From JARRKC01 sp963723965 (GTDB taxonomy: Bacteria; Acidobacteriota; UBA6911; RPQK01; JAPXNP01), in contig CAVRSV010000016.1 of NCBI GenBank assembly GCA_963723965.1, positions 186,001-250,000 on the forward strand: DNA of 64,000 nt. The letters are read 5' to 3'. Below, piece by piece: positions 1 to 8,693 of the stretch. The notes under the pieces are model-generated. The model worked only from the letters and a program-made list of their open reading frames with translations. It was not told the DNA's origin and did no database searches. Numbering within the stretch: the stretch's first letter is position 1; every line of letters begins with the position of its first letter. The translations under genes were made by a program, and so were the position numbers.

Positions 1-2
1 CG

Positions 3-83
3 GCGGCCGAGCAGCTGCTGACGGAGGTCGCACGTATCGGAATGCCCCCGTCGGGAAGCGGGACAGTGGGGCAGGCAGGCTGA
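3..83 (+). CDS. 3' end of an upstream gene (partial)
   Basis: An open frame enters from the left edge and ends at a TGA at 81-83. The 26 residues read include AAEQLLTEVARIG, which has the look of a protein C-terminus in codon choice (GAG CAG CTG CTG ACG GAG). The product cannot be identified from so little. A TAGAAT box for the next gene starts directly after the stop, which fits a gene boundary here. It could also be chance open frame in GC-rich DNA. Confidence 0.35.
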   Translation, partial: AAEQLLTEVARIGMPPSGSGTVGQAG

Positions 84-127
84 TAGAATGCTGCCTTCCG
101 GGATTGGACCCGGATCGGGAACCGTCG

Positions 128-1495
128 ATGGATTTCGCCAAGCTCCGCTCCGTCCTCCGCGGTCAGGTCGTGACCGACGAGGACGCGTTGCGCGATGTCA
201 GTACCGATTTCGGACGGCTGGTGCGTTCTCAGCCGGAAGCGATCGTCGTACCGGCCTCTTCCCAGGATATCCAGCGGGCCATCGAGTTTGCCAACCTCGA
301 GGCCTGCCCCGTCGCGATCCGGGGGGCGGGCCACTCGCAGAGCGGGCAGTCGGTGAGCCGGGGCGGGCTCCTCATCGACATGATGGCCCTGAACCGCGTC
401 TACCGCATCGAGGGCGATGCGGTGTGGGTCGACGCGGGCATCACCTGGCGAGAGCTCGTGGATCGCCTGCGGCCGAAGCGGCTCATTCCGCCGGTTCTGA
501 CCAACAACCTCAGCGTCACAGTGGGCGGAAGTCTGTCCGTCGGCGGCATGGGGGTGGCCTCCCATCGCTTCGGGACGCAGGCCGACAACGTCGAAGCGCT
601 CGAAGTCATCACCGGAACCGGAGATGTCGCCGTCTGCTCGGCGGGCGAGAACGTGGATCTGTTCAATGCGGTCCGTGCGGGACTGGGGCAATTCGGGATC
701 ATCGCCCGGGCCAAGCTGCGACTGCGCCCCTACTCCGAGAACGTCCGCACCTATTATCTGCTTTACGACAGCCCGGATCGGCTGCTGGCGGACCAGACGG
801 AGATCCTCCACGACCAGCGCTTCGATTTCATCGAAGGCTGGTGTTCGCCGTGCGTGCAGGGCATGAGGAACCTGGGCGGTACACGGGTGGCCTTCGGGGA
901 GTGGTTCTTTCCGGTGCAGGTGTCCGTCGAGTATGCCGACGCCGCGCCGGGTGACTCGGTCCTGTCGGGTCTTCGCTTCTACCGCCACGTCCACACCGAA
1001 GATGCCAGGCTGATCGACTACGTCCAGCGCATGGACGCCGTCTTCGAGCGCTGGTACGAGAGCGGCGCCTGGAAGCTGCCCCATCCCTGGATGGAGGTGC
1101 TCCTTCCCTGGGACCGCGTGGCGGACTATCTCGAAGGCGTGGTGCGCAGCCTGCCGCCGCATCTCCCCGGCGAAGGGCATCTGCTGCTGTGGCCCTGTCG
1201 CGGAACGGTGTCCGAGGCCCCCATGCTGGCCCGTCCGGACGGAGAGTTCGTGATGGGCTTCGGAATCCTGCCCGCGGTACCCCGCCGCGAGCTCGAGATG
1301 GTCCTGGCCCTGCTCCGCAAGGCCAGCGACCTGGCCATCCAGGTCGGGGCGAAGCGCTATCTTTCGGGCTGGGTCGAATTCGATCGGGAGGGGTGGAAGG
1401 CGCACTTCGGATCGCAGTGGCCCCGGGTGTTGGAGTGGAAGAGTTTCTTCGATCCCAATGGAATCCTGAATCCGGATTTCGTCCAGTACAGCTGA
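128..1495 (+). CDS. FAD-binding oxidoreductase, cytokinin-dehydrogenase-like
   Basis: 455 residues. The N-terminal half is a PCMH-type FAD-binding domain (FAD_binding_4). RGAGHSQSGQS at 65-75 contains a GHS whose His69 is at the position of covalent FAD attachment in the family, and the stretch LSVTVGGSLSVGGMG is the pyrophosphate-binding loop. The C-terminal half, ending FDPNGILNPDF, resembles the substrate domain of cytokinin dehydrogenases and related alcohol or sugar oxidases. No signal peptide is visible, so it is probably cytoplasmic. The substrate is unknown; many bacterial members are not cytokinin oxidases. An in-frame TTG at 104 would add eight residues, but the ATG at 128 fits the domain start better. 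It lies 21 bp upstream of a secreted peptidase gene on the same strand. Confidence 0.85.
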   Translation: MDFAKLRSVLRGQVVTDEDALRDVSTDFGRLVRSQPEAIVVPASSQDIQRAIEFANLEACPVAIRGAGHSQSGQSVSRGGLLIDMMALNRVYRIEGDAVWVDAGITWRELVDRLRPKRLIPPVLTNNLSVTVGGSLSVGGMGVASHRFGTQADNVEALEVITGTGDVAVCSAGENVDLFNAVRAGLGQFGIIARAKLRLRPYSENVRTYYLLYDSPDRLLADQTEILHDQRFDFIEGWCSPCVQGMRNLGGTRVAFGEWFFPVQVSVEYADAAPGDSVLSGLRFYRHVHTEDARLIDYVQRMDAVFERWYESGAWKLPHPWMEVLLPWDRVADYLEGVVRSLPPHLPGEGHLLLWPCRGTVSEAPMLARPDGEFVMGFGILPAVPRRELEMVLALLRKASDLAIQVGAKRYLSGWVEFDREGWKAHFGSQWPRVLEWKSFFDPNGILNPDFVQYS

Positions 1496-1516
1496 TCAAC
1501 AAGTGAAGGAGATGGA

Positions 1517-3154
1517 ATGCAGCGAGCGAGGAAGACCGTTCTCTGGGGCATCGGACTGATGGCGGGCCTGGTCCTGTCCGGCTGTGCTTCGGAGCCCGAG
1601 GGCGTGCGCAGTGAGAATATCCGGACCCATCTGTCCACCCTGGCCTCCGACCAGATGGAAGGGCGATCCCCGGGAACCCCCGGGGGCGAGCGGGCGGCCG
1701 ACTATATCGCCGGCGCTTTCGCCGAGGCGGGCCTGGCGCCGGCCGCGGACGGCGGCTACCTGCAGCAGGTGAGGATGGTAGGGATCGCACCCAAGTCGCC
1801 GGGGCGGCTCGAATGGGATGACCACGGCCGCAAGACCGCGCTCGAGTCTCCCGCCCAGTGCGTCGCGAACCCCGGTGTGCCCGAGGAAGAGGTCAACCTC
1901 GAGGATGCCCCCATGGTCTTCGTCGGGTACGGCATCGTGGCTCCGGAGGTCCCCTGGAACGACTACCGGGACCTGGACGTCAAGGGCAAGGTCGTCGTCA
2001 GTCTCGTCAACGATCCTCCCTCGGGCGATCCGACCTTCTTCGGCGGGGCGGCTCTGACCTACTACGGACGTTGGACCTACAAACTCGAGGAGGCGGCCCG
2101 GCAGGGTGCGGCCGGCGTGCTGCTCGTCCACACGACGGATATGGCGGGCTATCCCTGGTCGGTGGTCCAGACTTCCTGGAGCGGAGAACAATTCAATTTG
2201 CCCGACGACCGGGAAAAGTCGACGGTGCTGGAAGGCTGGATCTCGCAAGAGACGGCGGAGGCGCTCTTCCGAAAGGAAGGACTCAGCCTGCAGGAAGCCA
2301 TCGAACGGGCCGGGGGTCGGGATTTCGAGGCCATTCCGCTGTCCACCCGGGTTTCCTTCCATGCCGAGGCCGTGGTACGGGATGTTGACTCCCCCAACGT
2401 GGTGGGCTGGATCGAAGGCTCGGATCCGAATCTCAAGGACGAATACATCGTCTTGACCAGCCACTACGATCATCTGGGAGTCGGACCCGAGGTGGATGGG
2501 GACCGCATCTACAACGGCGCCCTCGACAATGCTTCCGGGACGGCCCTCCTGATCGAGGTCGGCCGGGTGCTGGCGGCTCATCGCTCCGAGCTGGGGCGAT
2601 CCCTCGTCTTCGCCGCGGTCACCGCCGAGGAGCAGGGGCTGCTGGGCTCGGAATACTACGTGGAACACCCCGTCTTTCCGCTGGACCGGACCGTGGCCAA
2701 CATCAATTTCGACGGCATCAACGTCTGGGGCGAGACGGAGGAAATGGTGGCCATGGGAGCGGAGCGCTCCACGATCCGCAACGTGGTGGCGCAGGTATTC
2801 TCCGCCATGAACATCAACCGCACGGCGGATCCCTTTCCCGAGAAGGGGTACTTCTTCCGATCCGATCAGTTCAGCTTCGTCAAGGCGGGAGTCCCGGCGG
2901 TCTACTATGATTACGGGCTCCGGTTCCGAGGCAAGCCGGCCGACTGGGGCGAGAAGCTGATGACCAGCTATGTCGAGCAGCACTACCACCAGCCCAGCGA
3001 CGAGTACGATTCCACGTGGCCTCTGGAAGGGGCCGTGCAGATGGGCCAGGTCGTCGTACGCACGGCGGAGCTGTTGTCCGCACAGGAGGAGCGCCCCCGG
3101 TGGAACGAGGGAGACCCCTTCGCCCAAGCCTCGAACCGGCCGCCGGGTGAGTAA
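1517..3154 (+). CDS. M28-family zinc metallopeptidase, lipoprotein, with PA domain
   Basis: 545 residues. A type II signal peptide ends in the lipobox LSGC (Cys23), so the protein is probably anchored in the outer membrane or periplasm. A protease-associated insert (roughly 130-250, FVGYGIVAPE and the following GKVVV) precedes the M28 catalytic domain. Metal ligands are visible in order: His in SHYDHLG near residue 315, Asp in GALDNASG, Glu-Glu in TAEEQGLLGSEYY, Asp in NINFDG and His in YHQPSDEYD. The family consists of aminopeptidases that trim N-terminal residues using two zinc ions. GAAGGAGATGGA upstream is a good ribosome binding site. Length and order of domains are normal for the family. 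Confidence 0.93.
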   Translation: MQRARKTVLWGIGLMAGLVLSGCASEPEGVRSENIRTHLSTLASDQMEGRSPGTPGGERAADYIAGAFAEAGLAPAADGGYLQQVRMVGIAPKSPGRLEWDDHGRKTALESPAQCVANPGVPEEEVNLEDAPMVFVGYGIVAPEVPWNDYRDLDVKGKVVVSLVNDPPSGDPTFFGGAALTYYGRWTYKLEEAARQGAAGVLLVHTTDMAGYPWSVVQTSWSGEQFNLPDDREKSTVLEGWISQETAEALFRKEGLSLQEAIERAGGRDFEAIPLSTRVSFHAEAVVRDVDSPNVVGWIEGSDPNLKDEYIVLTSHYDHLGVGPEVDGDRIYNGALDNASGTALLIEVGRVLAAHRSELGRSLVFAAVTAEEQGLLGSEYYVEHPVFPLDRTVANINFDGINVWGETEEMVAMGAERSTIRNVVAQVFSAMNINRTADPFPEKGYFFRSDQFSFVKAGVPAVYYDYGLRFRGKPADWGEKLMTSYVEQHYHQPSDEYDSTWPLEGAVQMGQVVVRTAELLSAQEERPRWNEGDPFAQASNRPPGE

Positions 3155-3294
3155 GTTTCGGGTTCCTGGTTCCCCGTTCCTCGTTCCCAGCTCCGGGTTT
3201 CTGTGACGGGGGTCCAAAGTCCAGAGGCGACCAGGACCCAGAAACCCGAAACTCTCGGAACTCGAAACTCGGAACTCGGAACTCGACACTCCCG
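3155..3294. repeat. Intergenic inverted micro-repeat element
   Basis: The spacer between two plus-strand genes is almost entirely built of 7-8 bp words. The left arm is made of GGTTCC/GTTCC words and the right arm of GGAACTCG and GAAACTCG words, in inverted orientation. At the centre is a perfect 10-bp inverted repeat, CGGGTTTCTG at 3194-3203 and CAGAAACCCG at 3239-3248, extended inward by GGTCC (3211-3215) with GGACC (3234-3238). The whole could fold as one long hairpin. The same words recur in many other spacers in the window. Confidence 0.8.
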
Positions 3295-3309
3295 TACAAT
3301 CTGATCTGC

Positions 3310-5184
3310 ATGTTGTTCCGACTCGAAGAGCTGGGCAAGGAGTTCTCCGGTCAGTGGCTGTTCACCGGAATCACCGTCCAGTGCAATGACTCCGACCGAA
3401 TCGGGCTGATCGGACGCAACGGCGTCGGCAAGACGACTCTGTTCGATCTGATCGAGAATCGACTTGTGCCCGATGCGGGCCAGGTCATCCGCAGTCGGCG
3501 CCTGGAGGTTTCTCGAGTCGAGCAGATTCCTCGCTTCGAGCCGAACCGGACATTGCGCGAAGAGACGCTGGAGGTCTTTGCCGAGCTCCGCGCCATGGAA
3601 GGGGAGATCCGGGAGCTCGAGCACGCCATCGCGGAGCAGGGGCTCGAGGGATCGTTGACGGATCGCTACGAGGAGCTGCGCACCCGTTTCGAAATGCGGG
3701 GCGGTTATGATTTTGCAGCCCGGACCGAAGCGGTGCTCTTTGGCCTGGGCTTCGCGGCGGCCGATCTGGAGATTCCCTGCGAGCATCTGAGCGGCGGCCA
3801 GCGCAGCCGCATGGCGCTGGCCAAAGCCCTGCTGCGCCCGGCCAGCCTGCTTCTGCTGGACGAGCCGACCAACCATGTCGACCTGCAGGGGATCCTCTGG
3901 CTCGAGCAGTATCTGGGGGAGCTCGCCGGAGCCTTGATCGTCATCAGCCACGATCGGCATTTTCTGGACAAGGTGACCGGGCGGACGTGGGAGATGGAGG
4001 AAGGGACCCTGTTCGACTATCCGACTGCCTTCTCCCGCTCGCGGAGGCTTCGAGACGAGCGGGTGCGCCTGGCGACCCAGGCCTATGAGCGACAGCTCGA
4101 GTGGAAACGCCGCACCGAGGATTTCGTGCGCCGCAACATCGCGGGGCAGAAGACACGACAGGCGCAGTCCCGTCGACGGCAACTGGAGAAAGCCGAATGG
4201 CTGGATGCGCCCGAAGCGGGCAGGGCGCCCGTGCACATCCGGATTCCGGAGGCGGGCCGCGGCGGCAGCCTGGTGTTCGAAATCAGCGAAGGACGGGTGG
4301 GTTATGGGGAGAAGGTCCTCATCGAGGACTTCTCGCTGAGAGTCGAACGGGGCCGCCGGGTGGGAATTCTGGGTGGGAACGGGAGCGGAAAATCGACCCT
4401 GCTCAAGTCCATTCTGGGGGAAGTGCCGCTGCTGGCGGGGCGGATCCACTGGGGTCCCCACTATGTGGCCGGCTACTTTGCTCAGGAAGGCCGCTTCTCC
4501 CGGACGCGACAGACCGCCTACGACGTTCTCGGGGGCCTGAACCCGAGCTGGAGTGACGAGGAGCTGAGAGGGTTTGCGGCGCGTTTCGGCTTTCGGGGAG
4601 AAGAGATCTTCAAGAATGTGGACGATCTGAGCGGTGGGGAGCGAAGCCGTCTCAGCCTGGCCCGTCTCTTCTCACAGCCCTGCAACGTACTCTTCCTCGA
4701 CGAGCCGACCAACCATCTCGATATCGACAGTCGTGAGGCCCTCGAATCGGCGCTCGCAGAGTTTGGAGGCGCGCTGGTGGTCGTTTCCCACGATCGTTTC
4801 TTTCTGGAAAGAACGGTGGAGGAATTCTTCCTCATCCGGGATGCGAAGATCGAGCGGCTCGACAGCCTGGACGATCTCGAGGAACGCCTCACGACGCCTC
4901 GAGTCAAACCGGCCGAGTCACATTCGGACCACCCGCGACGCAGGGTGGAGGTCCGGCCGGGCCTCTCCAAGAATGAGCGCGCCCGCATCGAGCGGCAGCT
5001 CGCCAGGGTCGAGGCGCGGATCGAGGCCTTGGAGAAGAGCCGGGCCCAGATCGAGGAGGAACTCCAGTCCGGCTCACAGGATCATGCCCATCTGCACCGG
5101 ATTTCCTGCCAGTTTCAGGATGTCGAGGACGAACTATCACGCCTCTACGGCGAATGGGAGCACCACGCCGCTCTTCTGGAGTGA
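3310..5184 (+). CDS. ABC-F family ATP-binding protein (Uup/EttA-like)
   Basis: 624 residues with two complete nucleotide-binding domains and no membrane segments, as expected for soluble ABC-F proteins that act on ribosomes. Domain 1 has Walker A GRNGVGKTTL (about 36), signature LSGGQRSR (about 159) and Walker B LLLDEPTNH (about 180). Domain 2 has GGNGSGKSTL (about 354), LSGGERSR and LFLDEPTNHLD. The linker is basic, QKTRQAQSRRRQLEK. The C-terminus (570-624) is a Glu/Arg-rich coiled coil as in Uup. A TACAAT box at 3295-3300 ends nine bases before the ATG and no Shine-Dalgarno is visible, so the mRNA may be leaderless. Which ABC-F subfamily it belongs to is not certain. Confidence 0.93.
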   Translation: MLFRLEELGKEFSGQWLFTGITVQCNDSDRIGLIGRNGVGKTTLFDLIENRLVPDAGQVIRSRRLEVSRVEQIPRFEPNRTLREETLEVFAELRAMEGEIRELEHAIAEQGLEGSLTDRYEELRTRFEMRGGYDFAARTEAVLFGLGFAAADLEIPCEHLSGGQRSRMALAKALLRPASLLLLDEPTNHVDLQGILWLEQYLGELAGALIVISHDRHFLDKVTGRTWEMEEGTLFDYPTAFSRSRRLRDERVRLATQAYERQLEWKRRTEDFVRRNIAGQKTRQAQSRRRQLEKAEWLDAPEAGRAPVHIRIPEAGRGGSLVFEISEGRVGYGEKVLIEDFSLRVERGRRVGILGGNGSGKSTLLKSILGEVPLLAGRIHWGPHYVAGYFAQEGRFSRTRQTAYDVLGGLNPSWSDEELRGFAARFGFRGEEIFKNVDDLSGGERSRLSLARLFSQPCNVLFLDEPTNHLDIDSREALESALAEFGGALVVVSHDRFFLERTVEEFFLIRDAKIERLDSLDDLEERLTTPRVKPAESHSDHPRRRVEVRPGLSKNERARIERQLARVEARIEALEKSRAQIEEELQSGSQDHAHLHRISCQFQDVEDELSRLYGEWEHHAALLE

Positions 5185-5190
5185 ATCCCC

Positions 5191-5378
5191 GGCAGACCTG
5201 CCACCCCGGAGGGCCAACGAATGGCGCGAAGCTCGCGAATGGGAGGGGGCCCAACGATTCGCGGGATAGGCGAGATTCGTTGGCAGACAATGCACCCCGA
5301 AGGGCCAACGAATGGCGCGAAGCTCGCGCATGGGAGGCGGGCCCAACGATTCGCGGAATAGGCGAGATTCGCTGGCGG
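5191..5378. repeat. Two tandem copies of a 91-bp palindromic unit
   Basis: The unit at 5191-5281 is repeated at 5282 onward with a 91-bp period and only a few substitutions. Each unit contains its own inverted repeat: GCCAACGAAT at 5213-5222 pairs with ATTCGTTGGC at 5275-5284, and in copy 2 GCCAACGAAT at 5304-5313 faces ATTCGCTGGC at 5366-5375 with one mismatch. Inside are words such as GGCGCGAAGCTCGCG that could form a smaller hairpin. The repeat fills the spacer before ispH; the reading frame open through it is not a plausible N-terminal extension. Confidence 0.85.
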
Positions 5379-5459
5379 GGGGCTCCTGGCAAGAGAGAAT
5401 CCCTGGGAATCGGACTCTCGATTGCTGGGGCCCTGGACCCAGGCCCGGCTCGGGTCCTG

Positions 5460-5468
5460 TGCTACCAT
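5460..5468 (+). promoter_or_regulatory. Extended -10 box for ispH
   Basis: TGC followed by TACCAT, ending six bases before the ATG at 5475. A start site seven bases after the box would fall on the ATG itself, predicting a leaderless transcript. No clear -35 is visible. Confidence 0.45.
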
Positions 5469-5474
5469 GAGCCC

Positions 5475-6434
5475 ATGGTCGAACGGGTGGTCTTGGCGAG
5501 CCCGCGCGGCTTCTGTGCTGGCGTGGTGCGGGCCGTCGATATCGTGCGGATTGCCGTCGAAACCTACGACGGGCCGCTGTACGTTCGCAAGGAAATCGTC
5601 CACAACCCCCATGTCGTTCAGGAACTTCGCGAAAAGGGAGTCATCTTCGTCGACGAACTCGACGAGGTGCCGGATGGGCAACGCGTGATCTTCAGTGCTC
5701 ACGGCGTTTCGCCGGAGGTCTGGCAGCACGCCCGACAGCGGGATCTGAGAGTGCTCGACGCCACCTGTCCGCTGGTGACGAAGGTGCATACCGAGGCCAG
5801 GCGGTTCGCCTCCCGCGGCTATACGATCATTCTCATCGGCCATCGGGGACATGAAGAGGTCGAAGGGACCATGGGCGAGGCCCCCGAGCGGATTCTTCTG
5901 GTGAGTACTCCCGAGGAGGTCCAGGCGCTGCAGGTCGAAGATCCCCAGCGGGTGGCCTACCTGACACAGACCACGCTCAGCCTGAACGACACGCGCGCCA
6001 TCATCGAGGTGCTTCGAGAGAAGTTCCCGGCTATCCAGGGGCCGCCGTCGGCCGACATCTGCTATGCCACACAGAATCGGCAGGAGGCGGTGGGCCGCCT
6101 GGCGGACGTCGTCGAACTGATTCTGGTCGTGGGAGCCCGCAACAGCAGCAACTCCAATCGGCTCGTCGAGGAGGCCCGCACCCGTGGCGCGAAGGGACAC
6201 CTGATCGACGACGTGCATTCCATTCGCGAGGAGTGGCTGGAGGGGATTCGATCGGTGGGCGTCACCTCCGGAGCATCGGCCCCGGAGCTCCTGGTGCAGG
6301 AGGTCGTCGAGTTCTTCAAGCAGCGTGGAGCCACAGTCGAATCCCTGGTCACCCGTGAGGAAGCGGTCCAGTTTGCACTGCCCGTCGAACTGAGGGTCGA
6401 GTCATCGGAGCGCCCTCCGGGTCCGGCCTCCTGA
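5475..6434 (+). CDS. ispH: 4-hydroxy-3-methylbut-2-enyl diphosphate reductase
   Basis: 319 residues, the normal length. IspH (LytB) is the last enzyme of the MEP isoprenoid pathway and converts HMBPP to isopentenyl and dimethylallyl diphosphate with a Fe-S cluster. The three cluster cysteines are Cys14 (SPRGFCAGV), Cys98 (DATCPLVTKVH) and Cys196 (ICYATQNRQ). The substrate-binding motifs HNPHVV, SAHGVSP, GHRGHEEVEGTMGE, RNSSNSNRL and VTSGASAPE are all present. The longer open frame upstream runs through a tandem repeat and is not coding. The ATG at 5475 puts the first cysteine at the usual place. Confidence 0.97.
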   Translation: MVERVVLASPRGFCAGVVRAVDIVRIAVETYDGPLYVRKEIVHNPHVVQELREKGVIFVDELDEVPDGQRVIFSAHGVSPEVWQHARQRDLRVLDATCPLVTKVHTEARRFASRGYTIILIGHRGHEEVEGTMGEAPERILLVSTPEEVQALQVEDPQRVAYLTQTTLSLNDTRAIIEVLREKFPAIQGPPSADICYATQNRQEAVGRLADVVELILVVGARNSSNSNRLVEEARTRGAKGHLIDDVHSIREEWLEGIRSVGVTSGASAPELLVQEVVEFFKQRGATVESLVTREEAVQFALPVELRVESSERPPGPAS

Positions 6435-6474
6435 GACTCCCATCCCGGCGTTCGGCCCGGCCTGGAACCTGAAA

Positions 6475-6504
6475 TTGACGCCCCGCCGCACGCCTGCATA
6501 CAAT
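6475..6504 (+). promoter_or_regulatory. Sigma70-type promoter of the acyl-CoA synthetase gene
   Basis: TTGACG at 6475-6480, an 18-bp spacer, then TACAAT at 6499-6504. The box ends seven bases before the GTG start at 6512, so the transcript is predicted to begin at or next to the start codon. Confidence 0.6.
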
Positions 6505-6511
6505 CCGCCAA

Positions 6512-8227
6512 GTGAAGTACCCGTCAGCATTCGCCCAGTATCCCATCGAGACCCTTCGCGACCTTCTGTTCAAGGCGACGGACCGCTACGGCAACCGCCC
6601 GGTGTTGGGAGCCAAGCGGGACGGCGCGTATCGGATGCTCACCTATCTGGAGCTGAGAGCACAGGTCGAAACACTCGGCACCTGGCTGAGCCACCTCGGA
6701 CTGGCCAAGGGGGACCGGGTGGCCCTGATCTCCGAGAATTGTCCCGAGTGGGCCATCACCTATCTGGCGGTGGCCTGCTCGGGATTCACCGTCGTGCCCA
6801 TCGACAAGGATCTGTGTGATCACGAGATCCGGCACATCCTGCATTTCTCGGGCGCCCGCGTTCTGGTGGGAGGCAACGACTACATCCGGGTTCTGGGCGA
6901 GCCGGATGCGGGAGCGACCGCCGTCGAATGCGTGGTCTCCATGGGAGGCCGCATCGAAGAGTCCGATCTGAGCTTCGAGGAAGCGCTCGCTCAGGGCTCC
7001 TCGCGCCTGCAGGACGGGGATCATCGCTTCGCCGATACGACGGTGGCTCCCGACGACCTGGCCACGCTGATCTTCACCTCGGGGACCACGGGGGCTCCCA
7101 AAGGGGTCATGCTGAGCCACCAGAACATCGTCTCCAATATCGTCGGGACATCCGCTCATGTCGCCATCGATCATGACGACGTCCTGCTCTCCGTACTCCC
7201 GCTGCACCACACCTACGAATCGACGGCCGGGTTCCTGACGGCGCTCTACCAGGGCGCCTCCATCTGCTATGCCGAGGGACTGCGCAGGATCGTCGAGAAT
7301 CTGCGCGAGACCGGGGCCTCCGTCATGCTGGGGGTGCCCGCCCTTTTCGAAGCAATGTACCGTCGGATGGAAACGGGAATGGCCCAGGAAGGGAAGCTGA
7401 AGGTCTCCCTGGCCCGAGGGATTGCGGGTCTCGGGAGCAAGTTGGCGGGTGACCCGTTTCGCCGTCGACTCTATCGCCGGCTTCACGATCGCCTCGGAGG
7501 GCGGTTGCGCTTGCTGATCTCAGGCGGGGCCGCCATCAACCCGGAAGTCAGCCGGGGATTCCGAAGGCTGGGCATCCGCTTCATTCAGGGCTACGGGATG
7601 ACCGAATACGCCCCCATCATCAGCGTCAACCGGATCGATCATTTCAAGGACGGGTCGGCAGGTCTGCCGTTGCCCAACACGGAAGTTCGGATCGACGATG
7701 ACGAGATCATCGTCCGGGGGCCGTGCGTCATGAAGGGTTACTTCCGCAACGAGGCGGCCACCCACGAGGCGATCTCCGACGGCTGGCTGAGAACCGGGGA
7801 TCTGGGCTATTTCGATCGCGAGGGCTTCCTGTTCATCAGCGGTCGCCGCAAATCGGTCATCGTGACCCCCAACGGCAAAAACGTCTATCCCGAGGAAGTG
7901 GAAGGGGTCCTGAATCAGAGCGAGTTCATCCTGGAATCGCTCGTCTGGGGCGGTCCCGAGGCGGATCCCTCGCTGACGGAGGTTCAGGCGATCATCGTCC
8001 CCGACCCGGAGGCCTTCGACCGGAGCTTCGAGAGCGAGGGCTGGGACGACGAGCGGGTGCAGTCCGTGATGGCCGAGCAGGTGCGCCTCTGCAACCGCCA
8101 GTTGGCCGGCTACAAGCGGATCAAAAAGTTCGTCGTCCGGCGTGAGGAGTTCGAGAAGACAACCACCCGGAAGGTCAAGCGGTATCTCTACACGGGCAAA
8201 TCGAAGCCTCTCGGAAAACGTGGTTAA
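6512..8227 (+). CDS. AMP-dependent long-chain acyl-CoA synthetase/ligase
   Basis: 571 residues with a GTG start. This is an adenylate-forming enzyme that activates a carboxylic acid with ATP and joins it to CoA. The P-loop-like motif FTSGTTGAPKGVMLSH lies near 190. YGMTEYAP, the TGDLGYFDREGFLFISGR hinge and GKNVYPEEVE with the conserved C-terminal lysine region (TTTRKVKRY) are present. The overall pattern is that of FadD-type fatty acyl-CoA ligases, but the chain length used cannot be told from sequence. There is no Shine-Dalgarno before the GTG, and a TTGACG/TACAAT promoter sits directly upstream, so translation from a leaderless mRNA is likely. Confidence 0.9.
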   Translation: MKYPSAFAQYPIETLRDLLFKATDRYGNRPVLGAKRDGAYRMLTYLELRAQVETLGTWLSHLGLAKGDRVALISENCPEWAITYLAVACSGFTVVPIDKDLCDHEIRHILHFSGARVLVGGNDYIRVLGEPDAGATAVECVVSMGGRIEESDLSFEEALAQGSSRLQDGDHRFADTTVAPDDLATLIFTSGTTGAPKGVMLSHQNIVSNIVGTSAHVAIDHDDVLLSVLPLHHTYESTAGFLTALYQGASICYAEGLRRIVENLRETGASVMLGVPALFEAMYRRMETGMAQEGKLKVSLARGIAGLGSKLAGDPFRRRLYRRLHDRLGGRLRLLISGGAAINPEVSRGFRRLGIRFIQGYGMTEYAPIISVNRIDHFKDGSAGLPLPNTEVRIDDDEIIVRGPCVMKGYFRNEAATHEAISDGWLRTGDLGYFDREGFLFISGRRKSVIVTPNGKNVYPEEVEGVLNQSEFILESLVWGGPEADPSLTEVQAIIVPDPEAFDRSFESEGWDDERVQSVMAEQVRLCNRQLAGYKRIKKFVVRREEFEKTTTRKVKRYLYTGKSKPLGKRG

Positions 8228-8283
8228 ATGCGGATGACGGGGGACCCGGCGGGTCAGGGAAGAGGACGAGGTGCAGAAGCGAG

Positions 8284-8643
8284 ATGAGTGAATCGAAGGC
8301 GATCCTGGAGACGTTTCCCAACCAGTACGCGGGACGGGAGTACGAGGTGAACATCACCTGTCCCGAGTTCACGGCGGTGTGCCCGAAGACGGGGCAGCCG
8401 GACTTTGCGACGATCCATATCAACTATGTGCCCGGCGACAAGGTCATTGAGCTCAAGTCCCTCAAGCTCTACATGTTTTCCTACCGGGAGCAGGGCATCT
8501 TCCACGAACACGTGACCAACCGGATTCTGGACGATGTGGTGGCGGCCTGTGACCCCATCCGCTGCGAGGTGGTCGGGGACTTCAACATGAGGGGCGGAAT
8601 CAAGACGGTCGTTCGCTCTCGATACGAGCGCAAGGTGACGTAG
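8284..8643 (+). CDS. queF: NADPH-dependent 7-cyano-7-deazaguanine reductase (preQ0 reductase)
   Basis: 119 residues, the short unimodal QueF form of the T-fold superfamily. It reduces preQ0 to preQ1 in queuosine tRNA modification. The catalytic cysteine is Cys33 (FTAVCPKTGQPDF) with Asp40 as the acid/base residue. The QueF motif KSLKLYMFSYREQGIFHEH binds NADPH, and GDFNMRGGI follows. The 56-bp upstream spacer shows no preQ1 riboswitch that I can recognise. A queuosine-precursor transporter gene lies 34 kb away at 42111. Downstream, a proline dehydrogenase follows after 50 bp on the same strand. Confidence 0.96.
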   Translation: MSESKAILETFPNQYAGREYEVNITCPEFTAVCPKTGQPDFATIHINYVPGDKVIELKSLKLYMFSYREQGIFHEHVTNRILDDVVAACDPIRCEVVGDFNMRGGIKTVVRSRYERKVT

Positions 8644-8693
8644 GAAAGGCCGGCGCACCGGCCAATCGTGCTTCTTCAGAAAGGCATCCCCGA

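Noticed and set aside
1496..3289. Long minus-strand open frame opposite the M28 peptidase gene
   Set aside because: It is antisense to a clear gene and has Arg/Pro/Gly/Asp-rich shadow composition typical of GC-rich DNA, with no domain pattern.
5154..5474. N-terminal extension of IspH
   Set aside because: It runs through the 91-bp tandem repeat; the family start is at 5475.
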